Source: Siphonodentalium dalli
Taxonomy: Eukaryota; Mollusca; Scaphopoda; Gadilida; Siphonodentaliidae
Reading direction: 5' to 3'
DNA length: 64,000 nucleotides
NCBI GenBank assembly: GCA_032622095.1
Contig: CP136061.1
Location: 3,472,001-3,536,000, forward strand
Shown: positions 47,142 to 59,319 of the stretch, in pieces
How the letters are laid out: every line of letters starts with the position of its first letter
Position numbering within the stretch: position 1 is the first letter of the stretch
Notes under the pieces: generated by a model
What the model was told of the DNA's origin: nothing
The model's database searches: none
What the model saw: the letters and a program-made list of their open reading frames with translations, nothing else
Made by a program: the position numbers and the translations under genes

Positions 47142-48725
47142 GTGGTACAGTTGCATATTATATGCTTGTTTCCGTTCATATTCTGGCACCATCTCAAAGT
47201 GTGTCTAGTGAATGCAAGATCAGTCAGGAACAAGTCTTCAGCTATTTTCGATCTGATTGAAGACAAGGGGATCGACATGTTATTCATCACCGAAACATGG
47301 CTTCGTGAATCCGGCGACGGGGTTGTCATGTGTGAATTGACACCACCCGGGTACGAACTGCATTCATCCCCCAGATTATATGGCACGGGAGGCGGAATCG
47401 CTCTCGTACATCGAGAATCCTTTCCAGTAAGGGCTACAACGATCTGTAGATTTGAAACTTTCGAAGCCTGTGAGTTTAAATTAGATTTCTCAGGCCAGAC
47501 TCTGACATTTGTATGTCTATATCGACCTCCACCCAGTAAGGAGAATGATCTCAAAACATCTAACTTTTGTAACCACTTTCCAGAGTTTATCAGTGATTAT
47601 GTTTGCCGGGGTGGACGGCTTGTTCTATTGGGAGATTTTAACCTTCATTTTGACTCTACTACAAACTCCAATGTCCTATCGGTTAAAACCTGCTTGAATG
47701 ACTACAACCTCCAGCAAGTCGTTGCGAATGCCACAAACGATCACGGCCACGTTATCGACTGGGTAGTTATTCGTGCCGGGGACCCTGAGCTGAGTTTTCT
47801 AGACGTCGCTGACATGGACATCGCCGACCATTATGCTATCACGTTCGGCCTCGACGTCACCAAACCACCCATAGTAGTTGATCAGATCACCTCTAGGAAT
47901 CTCAAAGATATCGATCCTGTCTCTTTTAGAGCTGAAATTTTGAAACGCATCACTTCGGATCTGATGTCTCAGTGTGATCCAGCAGAAGCTTTCAGTGCCA
48001 TCCTTCGGAATGTTCTCGATGACTTCGCTCCAACAGTTACTAGGGAGATTCACCGTCGCCCGTCAGCACCATGGATGAATGCTGATATACAAGAAGCCAA
48101 GCGAACACGACGCCAGCTTGAACGACAGTGGCGTAAGAGCGGTCTATATTGCCATAGACTTCTTTATTCTCAGCAACATAAGGTCGTCCGCGCCGCCATA
48201 ACATTAGCCAGGACAGACTATTATAGCGATAAAATCATTTCAGCTAGTTCGTCCAGAACTCTATTCAATGTAGTGAATGAGTTGTCCGGAAAATCCAACG
48301 CTCTCGTGCTTCCAGAAAACGTCCCGATTGCGGACTTGCCCAATATATTCAGCACATTTTTCGAAGACAAGATCTCTCGAATTCGGGCAAATCTTGACCA
48401 ACACAATATTCCCACGGAGTTTTCGACATTCTCCGGCACAGAATTGATCTCTTTCAAGCCAGTGTCATCGGATTCTGTAAGGAAAACCATATTATCATCG
48501 CCGCCTAAATCATGCGCTCTTGATCCGCTGCCTACTAACTTACTAATTAAATTCTTAGACCTGCTTATCGAACCTATCACTGACATCATGAACTTCTGCC
48601 TAAAACATGGAACCGTTCCTGAATGTTTCAAACAAGCAGTCATCACACCTCTCATCAAAAAGAAAGGACTTAAACGGAATGAGTTGAAAAATTATCGGCC
48701 TGTGTCTGGACTGCCATTCACGAAC
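47142..48725 (+). pseudogene. LINE AP endonuclease and first RT residues (CR1/L2-like)
   Basis: An uninterrupted frame of over 520 codons. The endonuclease begins at LKVCLVNARSVRNKSSAI (about residue 18), has the catalytic Glu in FITETWLRES, GDFN at residues 164-167 (47631-47642), HVIDWVVIR and the final Asp-His ADHYAITFGL (residues 228-237). A linker follows, then the RT entry FKQAVITPLIKKKG and LKNYRPVSGLPF. The frame then jumps into C-terminal RT sequence: the palm with the catalytic Asp residues is deleted. The endonuclease looks intact. The open frame suggests a young element. Enzyme activity beyond nicking is impossible without the palm. Confidence 0.85.
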
Positions 48726-48734
48726 CATTCACGA

Positions 48735-49425
48735 ACCATTCACAATCAGAAGTTTGAACATCGGCGGATGTGAAATTGAGCCTACAATGTGTGCGAAAAA
48801 TCTCGGTGTCAACATTTCTAATTCTTTATCCATGGACGCTCAAGTACAACACATTTCTCGTACCATACTAATTGAACTTATGCGCCTTAGTCGTCTTCGT
48901 CCATACTTAACAATGCCTGCGGCGAAAAAGGTTGCTTCTTGTAATATTATGTCAAGATTGGACTATTGCAATGCGCTTTTCGTGGGAAGTTCACAAGAAC
49001 AATTAAGTCGTCTGCAACGTCTACAGAACTCAGCCGCGAGGATTGTAGTGCGTGTTCCGAAATCAACCCATGTCTCTCCAATTTTGAAAAACCTACATTG
49101 GCTCCCAGTGCGCGCGCGAATTGATTTCAAGTTAGCAACGTTCTGCTATCGTTACTTTAATTCAACTGCACCAGCATATATCTCGGACATTCTTACGTTG
49201 TATGTACCAGGCCGTGATAACCTCCGTTCAAAGGAAAAACAGCTTCTGGCTGTTCACATGGGTAAATATAAGAAAATTGAACGTCGTCTGTTTACACACG
49301 CCGCACCAAGTGTCTGGAACTCCATCCCTCTCGACATTCGTCGTTCGCACTCTATCGACATCTTCAAGCAACGACTTAAGACGCACCTGTTCAATATTTA
49401 CCCGCATACAACTAGCCATAGATAG
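48735..49425 (+). pseudogene. LINE RT C-terminal domain after an internal deletion
   Basis: An open frame of about 220 codons homologous to the region after the RT palm: LGVNISNSLSMDAQVQHI, IMSRLDYCNALFVGSSQEQL, RLQRLQNSAARIVVRV, ILKNLHWLPVRARIDFKL and APSVWNSIPLDIRRS. It overlaps the previous frame at 48754-48773, where three copies of CATTCACGAAC-like sequence mark the deletion scar. The 3' end has AAGCGCTATACAAATGC followed by a TATTAT microsatellite, typical for the clade. Confidence 0.85.
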
Positions 49426-52156
49426 CAACATTGCATCTTTCTCCGTATCCATTGATAGTAAATATTATAATGTCTGTACATGTATATAACCTGCATATAG
49501 AGTCCCAAGCGCTTCGAGCTACACCAGGGATGAAGCGCTATACAAATGCTATATATTATTATATTATTATATCGTTTTCTACGACAAAATGCCTGGAAAC
49601 CATACCGTGCAAACTTTCCAGTGTATGAACGTACCCTAAGAAGTTTTATCCGATTCGGTTATATGCATGCAGCTCAGTTATGAGACAATACACAAGTATG
49701 TTATCCCTATAATATATTTATACAAAGCCCCCCACCGCTCCTAATGAAGCCATCGTTTCTGCGGACAATGTGGCAGAGCGGCCTTTTATTAGTCCTGAGA
49801 TAATACAGTTTGGTACATTCAATCACAAAGTGCAATTCATCGTTATTGTCTCATCCAGAGTTAGCTAGTTAGTTCATCACTTCTTTGACGCATCACACAT
49901 AAGGCCTCAGTGCCGTTCAAATTAGAAATCAGACCCAGTATTTTACGACCCTCTTGTACAATGACCTACCCCAATAGCTTATCATACGCATCTTGACTTT
50001 TATGAGCAGTATTGTTTTACCTGATCCACCGTAAACAATATACTGAATGCAGTGTACTTCGCTTCATCGTAAAATTAATTGTAGAAACTGATTCAAAATG
50101 TTATCATGCGCTCAGGTTCCCGTGACCCGTACTTCACACACGTACATTGCCCTTAAGTGTTCCTATATCTGATATTCGCTTCACCGCTTTGCAGAATCCA
50201 CCAATATAGAAAATTGTGATACCAAGGTAGGACAATCTTTTAACCACCTCCACTGGTTCATCTCCCAATATATAAAACGTGACGAATGTCTAGATTTGTT
50301 TTTTGCAAAAAATATTAGCATTTTAGTTTGGGAAATATTAATCTTCAACTACGACGCTTTTTTGTGTTATCAAAGAAAACTAGAGCTGGTGCATACTTTC
50401 TTTACCACCGGCAAATATAATAGTATCATCTGCATATAATAGATCAACAACTTCATGTATGAGCCGAAATGTTTTGACATAAACATATGTAACACAGTCT
50501 GCATATCGCAGTTTGCAAAAAAGACTCTATATCATTTATAGAACAATAAATTAAGAGAGTGGACAATTGTTGTCCTTGTCTCACTCCTGCATCACGCATA
50601 CAATAATCGCTGCTCTTGATATTTGATATAATACAAGACTTAATACTACTATACAGGCTCTTGATTATGTTAAAATATTTACCTGTGATCCAATTTCGAA
50701 TTAGTTTGACCCATAATCCATTCCGCCGTACAGCACCGAAGGATCAGCCACCATTACATCGGTGTTCTAATGAACCATTTCTGGGGTTTTTTGGTGGGCA
50801 ACTTGATTTGAATCACTAGGTGTTAATATATTTGGCTTTAATTTTGTCGTCTGTTGTTTTATGGGATCCCTGCTATAAAAACACCAATGAGATGAATTGT
50901 TTAAGAATTCACTTAGAAATAAGATTAGCACATCTTGGAGCAAGGTAGCTCTCTTTCCAATAAGTCACGTCACTTGCAATCCGCTAATGTCGGTTTTCAT
51001 TGCTTATTATTGACGGTTTGAGACACAACATTTTAGCACTGCAATTTATTTGATCACGGGCAACGAAACAAGTCAATTCATTGGACCACACTGTAACACT
51101 ATAACAAACAATTCAATGTTGAAGATGGAGCATGGCTTGCCATTTAAATGTGCCGTATGCTATACACGCTTACATTATAAATAGATAGATATATGGTTTA
51201 TTGACAAAGTGCATACAATAATATTAAGGTAGTTAAATATGAAATAAAGATATGGATACTGAATAGCACTCAGCCGACACAGTGTAATTTGGTACGTTTC
51301 TACAGCAGTAAATAATTCGATTGTATCCATGAGCCCATTAATGTGAGGTTTTGATGTCAGATATTGACTTTCAAAAGAAGTTTCACCAAGTTTTACATTT
51401 TTGTCAGCAAACATTCCAATATAATATCAGATTAAGAGCGTTCAGACTTTCGTCAGATACCATAAATAACCACCGGTCAGATACCATAAATAACCACCGG
51501 GCAGATACCATAAATAACCACCGGTTGTACTCGGGTACCGGAATTCAAAGGTGGATTATCTCTTTGTAAACATTTATTGTAGTGTTACCGGGGTATCAAA
51601 TATTAGATCTGAATCGAAGACTCCTGTCCGGAAACGCTTCTGTCGATTAATATTATTTCGAATATTTTATGGTCTAAAAAGTTGTCGTTCTTCAGCTAAC
51701 GGACAATAGTGGTTACTGATAACAGAGACCAGAAATTTATGGTGTAATTTTGTCACGAATAAACGTTAATTATACTCATTATCGCTTATAATTATGGAAT
51801 AAAACAATACAACCAATCAATCTGGGACATTTTACGTTCGGTGTGTAGCCATATGAACAGCCTAATGCTCTCAATCGATACATGGTATCACCCGAATGGT
51901 CTGTTCTAAAAAGAGACAAATAAACGGTCCCAATAAAATATTGGAAATAAAATCAATATTAATTGATAGAAGCCTTACCGGACAGGGGTCTTCAATTTAT
52001 ATTTATTATTTTATACCCACGCAACTATGTCAAATTTGTTATTTAAAGAGATAATCAATCTTTAAACGTAAATGAAAATAACTGCTGCAAAATATATCTT
52101 TTGCAGGTTGTTTTTGATCATTTATTAATAAATATTTATTTCATTTTGTTTTTCAG

Positions 52157-52198
52157 AAAAGAGGCATTTTTGATTCCATTAAAAAGGGAGTTTCAAAG
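52157..52198 (+). CDS. Microexon B1, dibasic lead exon (KRGIFDSIKKGVSK)
   Basis: A 42-nt phase-0 exon, KRGIFDSIKKGVSK, with acceptor TTTTGTTTTTCAG and donor GTAAGTAACT. KR is a standard proprotein cleavage site. What follows (Gly, bulky hydrophobic, Phe, Asp, x, Ile, Lys, Lys) has the spacing of a cationic amphipathic helix and recalls by eye the N-termini of amphibian aurein/citropin-type antimicrobial peptides. That is probably convergence, not homology. Copy-A paralogue: 5088-5117. Exon B2 would extend the same cationic stretch. I infer a secreted antimicrobial- or cytolysin-like peptide precursor; the function is not proven. Confidence 0.6.
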
Positions 52199-52791
52199 GT
52201 AAGTAACTAAATACATATGATTCATATATACGTCACTTGTTCCAACTAATGGGGATGAACATGTATACTTTAATCCTTCCATGACTGGAGCTTCCTCAAA
52301 GTTTGCAAAAACCCTGTGCAGCTTCTTTTAAGGATTTTGATTTGTTAAGACATACGTCGCTTGTGTTTTTCATGTGATATACAATATCTTCAATTCGCTT
52401 TGTTTGTATATAATCTTTATACGATATAAGGTATATAAGATTTTATGAACTTCACTAGTCTACAAATCGTTGTGAATCGAATTTATCGATTCATAAAATC
52501 TTATATCCCAACATAACTCGCTGAAGATCCTCTATATCTGCTTTATAGTAAAATAGCACTAAACGGCCGAAAAATAAACGACGTATCACTCGCTTGCCCC
52601 TGCTTGTTATTCGCTGTTACCTTCATATGTACCTTCATAACGTTGTTACCGGCGAATCACAGTCGCGCGCTATAACTGAACTCAAAGTCATGAAGACTCT
52701 GCTCTACGTTATATTATACAAATGTTATTAATGTTATTTAACTTTTCTCTGTTGTTTTCTATATTAAACTTGCATATTAAGGTACCTTGGG

Positions 52792-52915
52792 CAAACATTA
52801 ATGGTGAGTGAAATGGGGACAAACATTAATGGTGAGTGAAATGGGGACAAACATTAATGGTGAGTGAAATGGGGACAGCTTACAAACATTAATGGTGAGT
52901 GAAATGGGGACAGCT
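52792..52915. repeat. 28-35 bp tandem repeat, four copies
   Basis: Homologous to the two-copy array at 7257-7330: AACATTAATGGTGAGTGAAA units. The intron stretch 52199-54810 otherwise contains only sequence shared with copy A and no recognised gene. Confidence 0.8.
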
Positions 52916-54810
52916 TCTTTCGTTGAAAGTAGTCAGGTGGCAATCAACTGATTCGTTTCCGTCTACATTTATTGCAAAACTAGAGAACACATGGCAAATT
53001 GAAATAACGAAAATGCACATAATAAAAAGGAAACCTACGGTTTTTGTCAGAAGACGAGAATTATCTTATTCATGGGTACAAGAAAATACCGAGTTGTCTC
53101 TTGCGGTAAACTACCCAGGAACGTATACAACATAGTTATAGAACATATCAACTGAAAAAATCTGATTATACCTTGATTCAGATCACTCTTGGTAGGAACA
53201 GTTAACCTATATCATAACCATTGATCTTCATCAATTGGGTCATTGTTATGTTGTCTCACCGAAGGTGATTTATATGTTCATAAAAGTTAACAAGATGTGA
53301 CACAATTTACGTTTTATGCATTAAGATAATATATTTTGTTGCTACATGTTGCTCTAGATAATTATAAATTGTTCATTCGAAACTAATGCCATTGTGTACA
53401 ATCGACGCATGGTACACCGCACTCTTGAATAGACACCAGGTTCCGGTTCAATCTAAGGCCAATGAGTGTATATGACAACATAGAGTCACCTTCCCACAGA
53501 AAAGTGTGTTAGTTAGACTGTGGAACAACTGAACAGTCTTGGTGTTTGTAAGTAATTGTGAAAAATGCAAACCCCAGGAAAATATTATTTCTGACCTGAC
53601 ACCCACCACGACCATGCACGATGAATTTGTCATCAGAGTCCACCTGCTTCGGTAGGAACAAAAAATTTACTTGACAAACATAATTTTTTTTCCAAAACAA
53701 CCACATGTTGCACCAGTTAAAGGGATACTGTACTAAATTGTTTTTGTTGGTTTCTATAGTCTCTGAGTCGTAGAATAAGGTAACCAGATTTCCATTATTT
53801 GAAAGTCTGTTGAGTACGAAATAATGTTTAGGATAGCAGATTAGTCGGAATGCGAAAATACCAATTGTCGTTGTCGAGTAATTTTTGGACAGTTTTCAAG
53901 CAAATGTATCAAATACATGTTATATTATATGCATACCAGTCCCATAAATTCATTTAAGTCATTGTACAATCACTAGTCAGTGAGTGGCTTGAGTTTACGC
54001 CCTGTATCAACATAATTTTTTACACGATCATGCGTGCCACGCATTGCCCAATCCACTGTCAGTGACTTATTTTTGATTACGTCTTGTACACGGAAATTCG
54101 TAATTTAATTTATGGCTCCAGCCACAAATTAAATTTATATCAAATATTAACTTTGATTTTAAGATAACCTATTAACCTGAACGTTTACACAATACATCTT
54201 CGACTCAAATTACTTAGTTTTCTACATATTATTGATATTAGATCGTTGTTATCACCATGAATTTATTGAAAATGGCGTACAGTACCTCTTCAACCCGTTC
54301 TATACTGAATGGATACTAAACATGGGAACGGTAAATTATTCATTAGGAGTGGTTCATGATAAATCAGGAGACTACAGCATACATAACAGATAAATAAATA
54401 TTTTAATTACAGATACAACAAGGACGGAATGATTCATATTCATTCATCGGAAATGTTCATATAGTAAGTTCAACAAATGACTATATTGTGAACTCAGTTT
54501 GGTGAACTTAGTATCTGAACATTTCCGATTGGAACGAATCGTCAATGAGTATTTAGCATAGGCAGATTTAAGTGCTTTAGCTTTTTGGCGAATGTACTAG
54601 TTTGAAGATGCAACTCTGTATGAAATATTGAGTTTGTGTCATGTCTATGGAAAGTCAAACAATCAATCTCTGTGGGTCCTTAAATCAACTGTCAAATTGC
54701 AAGAAATATATTGACACTTCAATAGGCAAAGTACATGTGCTTGCTTTCTTACCAAGACTATGAATAATAGTTGCAATTATCTAGACAATATAAACATGTT
54801 TGTTTCACAG

Positions 54811-54840
54811 GTATACAATGGCGGAAAGAAGGCTGTAGTG
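54811..54840 (+). CDS. Microexon B2 (VYNGGKKAVV)
   Basis: A 30-nt phase-0 exon, VYNGGKKAVV, between TTTGTTTCACAG and GTAAGTTAGC. Compared with A2 it is more basic (T to K, D to G), while its flanking introns differ only slightly. It would directly follow B1 and complete a cationic segment of about 22 residues after the KR site. The function is inferred as for B1. Confidence 0.6.
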
Positions 54841-54887
54841 GTAAGTTAGCTAATCTAAATAAGTTATGATTATCTGTCCCGGACCAC

Positions 54888-55675
54888 TGTTCTAAATTTG
54901 AACAGGGACGGAATACATGTACAAGTTGCACAAATAATAAGGGACCAGTTTATTCAAGGGTTGTATATTGATATCAGTTTATCACGTAAAGGTCAATTTT
55001 ATTCCATCATAAAAGATGAATTCATTTTCGAAAATTACCTGTACGCTAAAAGTCAGAAAGATATATACACGCTCGCACAATTTAGAACACGAAACCACAA
55101 TCTACCCATTGAATCCGGTAGTTGGAATAATATCCCTAAAGATAAACGTTTATGCTCAGGATGCGACTGGAGATTGGAGATGAACTACACTATTTAATAG
55201 ATTGCCATTGTCTTAACCAGTCAAGAGAATATTATTATTCCCATTGTGTATTTTCAAGAACCGAATATAGCTTGAGCAAATTGAAAATGCTTCTAACAAA
55301 TTCGAGACCATCAGTTATGAAAAAACCTGAAGGATGATCAGATGTATCTTATCAACAGCTACCTGTTCTCCAGGCCGAAAGAGGAACATGTAGCAATTAC
55401 CTGTCAGGAGGCAGCCTGATAAACCTGCCATAACCGATATACACCTTATGCTTTTTGTCAAATCCCCTGTCACGTTCTGATAACACATACATATGCAAAC
55501 ATTATGAAGTACATGCAACGAATGGTCTAAAATTAACGTATATTTTAAGTAAATATGCTTTACCATTTAACATAAATTGTTATCCATACGTGACAGGGGC
55601 TATTGTTATTGTTATTGTAATATGCCCTTCTATGTACCATGTAAGTTGGATGATAGAATAAACATATACTCTAAA
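54888..55675 (+). mobile_element. 5'-truncated LINE tail in an intron of copy B
   Basis: Absent from copy A, where 9280 and 9290 are contiguous. The frame at 54898-55197 reads LAQFRTRNHNLPIESGSWNN and KRLCSGCD, continuing in the +1 frame as GDELHYLIDCHCLNQSREYY. This is the C-x2-C...H...C C-terminal domain of many LINE reverse transcriptases. One frameshift separates the parts. It ends near AATAAACATATACTC. Confidence 0.8.
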
Positions 55676-56931
55676 AAGAGTGATGGATATTTATAAATTG
55701 TTTTTGACCACACAGTTTTTAGATAAATGTGATTACCATAATAATTGGCAACGAAATCACTGCACCTTTTAACAATGCAAAGCACACCGGGGTCAGGTTT
55801 TTTCTTTTGAGGCGTTAATTTGTCATCTTGCTCGTCCCCACGAGAACACATTCTGTATATGAGTATTTCATGTATTGTTTGACATGGATGGATTGAGAGA
55901 ACCATAGTCTGGCTAGTGCCATTCAGGTGATGTGAGGCAACCAACTGTAAGCATATTCAACAAATGTCCAAGTTTCCTTTGACGTAAACCAGTTATATTG
56001 GTGGGAATAGATACTTGTTCACTTTGAAATGCGTTTCACTTACATGTCTAAAGTGGACTTTCGAGGCATTTTGACCCACTCATCTAAAATAACCAATAAC
56101 GTTAACAAAATGTCACAATTATGACAGCAAACCAGTCTATTCAATAGAAAACATATTTTTGTGAACTTCAAATGAGGTGTCAACTGAACGTAGTAATGTA
56201 TTATGAAGATATATTTTAACACAATGATTACATAATTTCAAAAGAATATGAACCCATTTGACCTCGGGAAGTGACTTCTGACAGGTTATTCCGTCGTTTT
56301 CAGTAACTTCCGCTCCGCATGGTCGTCTTGAAAGAAATTATATAAGGTACTTGGTAATTAGTAAATTGGAAAATACATACATCACGAGAGGTCAAGTGTA
56401 AGAAATGTTTAACTAATAAGTAATGTTTACCATTTACACTTACAACGAAAAACACAATACAAAATAAGGGATGCAAACAAAAGTGTGAGTCACTGCATAC
56501 GAGATATCCATCCATTTTACGAAGGTATTGTCAGAGAATGGACGGCCGCGTGAACAACATCACAATAAGTTGGTTTCATGGATGATACTGTCCATCTATA
56601 TCTAAACTACAGTGTTCATATTAGCTTTGAGTATGTGAGCGCAATTGCCATAATATGCATGGATATATCAGTATGACGCTCGTGACACACTGTCAGACAG
56701 TGGGACGCATTTAGTAGTCTTATATATATAAGGGTCCTCTATTTAGAAACGGTCTACGGTATCTGCGCAACATAAATTACATTATGCATCACTCACTACA
56801 ATCTTTCGAGTATAGTAAACAAATGGAACATAATTTCACAGGAATATGTTTCTATCAGAATCATTGGCAATACTCATCACTGTATTAAATGTAGTAATGT
56901 GATTTTAACACGATAAATTTGATTGTTACAG

Positions 56932-56973
56932 GGCGTTGCTAATGAGGCCAAGGACACAGCCAATGACGTCGTT
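56932..56973 (+). CDS. Microexon B3 (GVANEAKDTANDVV)
   Basis: A 42-nt phase-0 exon, GVANEAKDTANDVV, with acceptor TTTGATTGTTACAG and donor GTAAGTGTAA. It has 14 codons, two heptads, against 11 in its tandem neighbour B4. The difference is a 9-nt in-frame change inside the exon, while the splice flanks are identical. Alternating charged and small hydrophobic residues suggest a helix. Confidence 0.6.
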
Positions 56974-57577
56974 GTAAGTGTAATTTTTACCATAAATTAC
57001 ACAATGATTACATAATTTCAAAAGAATACGAACCCATTTGACCTCGAGAAGTGACTTCTGACAGGTTATTACGTCGTTCCGGAAAACGTTTACATGAGTT
57101 CCAATTACAACAAAAACACAATACAAAATACGGGATGCAAACAAAAGTGTGAGTCACTGCATACGAGATATCCATCCATTTTACGAAGGTATTGTCAGAG
57201 AATGGACGGCCGCGTGAACAACATCACGATAAGTTGGTTTCATGGATGATACTGTCCATCTATATCTAAACTACACTGTGTTCATATTAGCTTTGAGTAT
57301 GTGAGCGCAATTGCCATAATATGCATGGCTATGTCAGTGGACACATTTAGTAGTCTTATATATATAAGGGGTCCTCTATTTAGAAACGGTCTACGGTATC
57401 TGCGCAACATAAATTATATTATGCATCACTCAATTCAATCTTTCGAGTATAGTAAACAAATGGAACATAATTTCACAGGAATATGTTTCTATCAGTTGAA
57501 TCATTGGCAATACTAATCACTGGATTAAATGTAGTAGTTTGATTATAACACTAACACTATAAATTTTATTGTTACAG

Positions 57578-57610
57578 GGCGTTGTTAAGGACACAGCCAT
57601 TGACATTAAT
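57578..57610 (+). CDS. Microexon B4 (GVVKDTAIDIN)
   Basis: A 33-nt phase-0 exon, GVVKDTAIDIN, between TTTATTGTTACAG and GTAAGTGTAA. Counterpart of A3 and A4. The frame continues open through the donor to TAA at 57776-57778, a possible retained-intron tail. Intron sequence on both sides is nearly identical to the copy-A units. Confidence 0.6.
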
Positions 57611-58281
57611 GTAAGTGTAATTTTTACCATAAATTACGCGAAGGGTTCCAGGCCGATTTTCGAGGAAATCGCCAAACTCTGGAAAAATGGCTTCAAACCA
57701 CTTTTTGTCAAAATACAAATGTTTTTGACACACTACACCTTACCCACTCATTGTTTATTTGATCACAAACTTCCATAACATATGATAGGCCGATACTAGA
57801 TTGAAGAAATCGATCTTGAAAAAAAACGCCTATATGTCCGTCTACCAAGTACCTGTTTCTGTAACAGACTGCGCACGCGCAAAAATGAAACAATCTTCTT
57901 GGATATATTTGTACACCGGGTACATATTAACTTCGAATACATGAAGCCATTATGTGGCACGTACACGTGTAAATCTTAGCCTGGGCCCAGTTTTATGAAA
58001 GCAACTTATGACATAGTTGGGACTTAAAATGGTCATAAGTCATAAGTAGAAAGGCGTGCACTGTGGAACAACCAAATTATTGGTAATATTTGAATCTAAA
58101 TATTCAACACAAACATTGCATACGCTAAACGAAAGGCACATATTCACACATAAAACAGTTAATGTATCACATTTTAGAACACTCATGCGCTGTTTAACAG
58201 TTCAATAAAAACCTTGCCAATGTCCAAAGTTGGAATATATCTATTAGTTTGATTTTTGCTATCACAATGTTGTCTTTACAG

Positions 58282-58323
58282 GGAGCTTTCAGTAACCTGG
58301 GCAGTGATACCAAGAACATTATG
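58282..58323 (+). CDS. Microexon B5 (GAFSNLGSDTKNIM)
   Basis: A 42-nt phase-0 exon, GAFSNLGSDTKNIM, with acceptor TGTTGTCTTTACAG and donor GTAAGTTTG. It lies beyond the duplicated block, so copy A has no direct counterpart next to its B4-equivalent. Like B3 it begins Gly-hydrophobic and has 14 residues, with D-T-x-N near the end, suggesting descent from the same cassette. Confidence 0.55.
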
Positions 58324-59023
58324 GTAAGTTTGTTCATTGATCACTATTTTGGATGCCACCCCCTCCTGTCTGCGTACACTTTGATATTGTTACCAGACAT
58401 CCATACCATACTAAGTTGAAGACAGTCTTATTCTATTTTCGACTTGGTTCTAAAAAACTGAAATAAAGTTGAGTGTCATCAGCAAATAGATGACAAGATA
58501 AACCACATTTAGTAATGATTACAGCAGTGTATATAACCATTGTCTTTACATTTTTATCATAGAAAATCATTAGATCGGAACCACAAGCCCATTAACCATG
58601 CCTATACTAAATCATTAATTTTAATTATGGGTGTCGAGAAGTATAATAATGGATGAGGTTAAGGGATAATCTTCCAGTATATTAAATGCACATATACATA
58701 CATATACATATATATACAGAGGGTATATATATACAGAGGGTGTTTATCCCTGGTGACAGGTCCAGTTGTGCGTTTAGTAAACATTTGTAAAAAAAAAAAA
58801 AAGGTAGGCGATTATAGTACCAGTCATGCATGAAAATTGTAGCATGGACCTTGTAAAGATCATATACTTTCAAAATATTTTCTTTTTTAAACAGCGGTGC
58901 GAATGATCAATATCCTCGCGCAAATACGCACGACCTATAATGTGAAATAGGTACATAATGTGATTATTTGATTCTGATATAACAAATAATGGAGCCATAT
59001 TCTTATTTCGTTTTATGGCGCAG
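58324..59023. other. Intron-like stretch with simple repeats
   Basis: Contains a TATACA-rich simple repeat (58685-58740) and a poly-A run (58788-58802). No gene recognised on either strand. Confidence 0.5.
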
Positions 59024-59071
59024 GCCAAATTGAAAACACATGTTAAAGAGCGTACTCATGAAGAGTCGTAA
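59024..59071 (+). CDS. Candidate last microexon with stop codon
   Basis: Acceptor TATTTCGTTTTATGGCGCAG. In phase 0 the exon reads AKLKTHVKERTHEES and then TAA at 59069-59071. The stop overlaps a GTAAGT that would act as a donor after 44 nt, but that would shift the frame. It could therefore be a terminal exon, with a basic tail, or a chance match. I see no AATAAA nearby, only AATAAAT at about 59884. Exons further downstream argue that, if real, it is an alternative end. Confidence 0.3.
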   Translation, partial: AKLKTHVKERTHEES

Positions 59072-59319
59072 GTTGGCTTATTTGTGCTTTTATCCGCTTA
59101 TAATCGCCACATTATGAGTCCATAATGTGACTAAATGGCTCTCATTTTCAACACATAATCGATTCAAAATGAACCGATTCTAAGCAGATAAACTACCTAT
59201 AATAAGTTATGATATCAGCAGATAATACGCGGGTGATCCTGTGATAAGAATACAGGTGATCCTGATTTTCATTTTACTTTTTCCTTGTAAAGTTGCCAGA
59301 TAATCTTCTAATTATAATT

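Larger units (their letters stand above)
46845..49636. mobile_element. TIR-bounded element enclosing a LINE remnant, TAA target duplication
   Basis: 65-bp terminal inverted repeats: the left begins GGGTACGTTCATACGCTGG and the right ends TGTATGAACGTACCC, matching over nearly their whole length (46845-46909 and 49573-49636). TAA flanks both sides. Copy A shows the empty site (TTTAAGAGG, about 2045), so insertion came after the duplication or was copy-specific. A 3-bp TAA target duplication and GGG ends fit PIF/Harbinger-type elements. The interior is LINE sequence, so a LINE inserted in a MITE, or a chimeric mobile unit. Confidence 0.8.
56221..57640. repeat. Local tandem duplication of a microexon unit
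   Basis: 56221-57000 and 57001 onward start with the same sequence (ACAATGATTACATAATTTCA). Each contains the lead-in GTTGGTTTCATGGATGATAC and one microexon (56932 and 57578). The junction lies 27 bp after the donor of B3, so the first unit's downstream intron block was cut off. Confidence 0.85.
42918..58055. repeat. Segmental duplication, copy B
   Basis: Collinear with 1-13460 but expanded to about 15 kb by the 49-bp satellite, an IR-bounded LINE fragment, a LINE tail and a local 780-bp duplication. It carries the second microexon series. The left breakpoint lies at about 42917, after GTTAACTC. The right one lies at CATAAGTCATA, about 58050, where both copies diverge. Confidence 0.9.
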
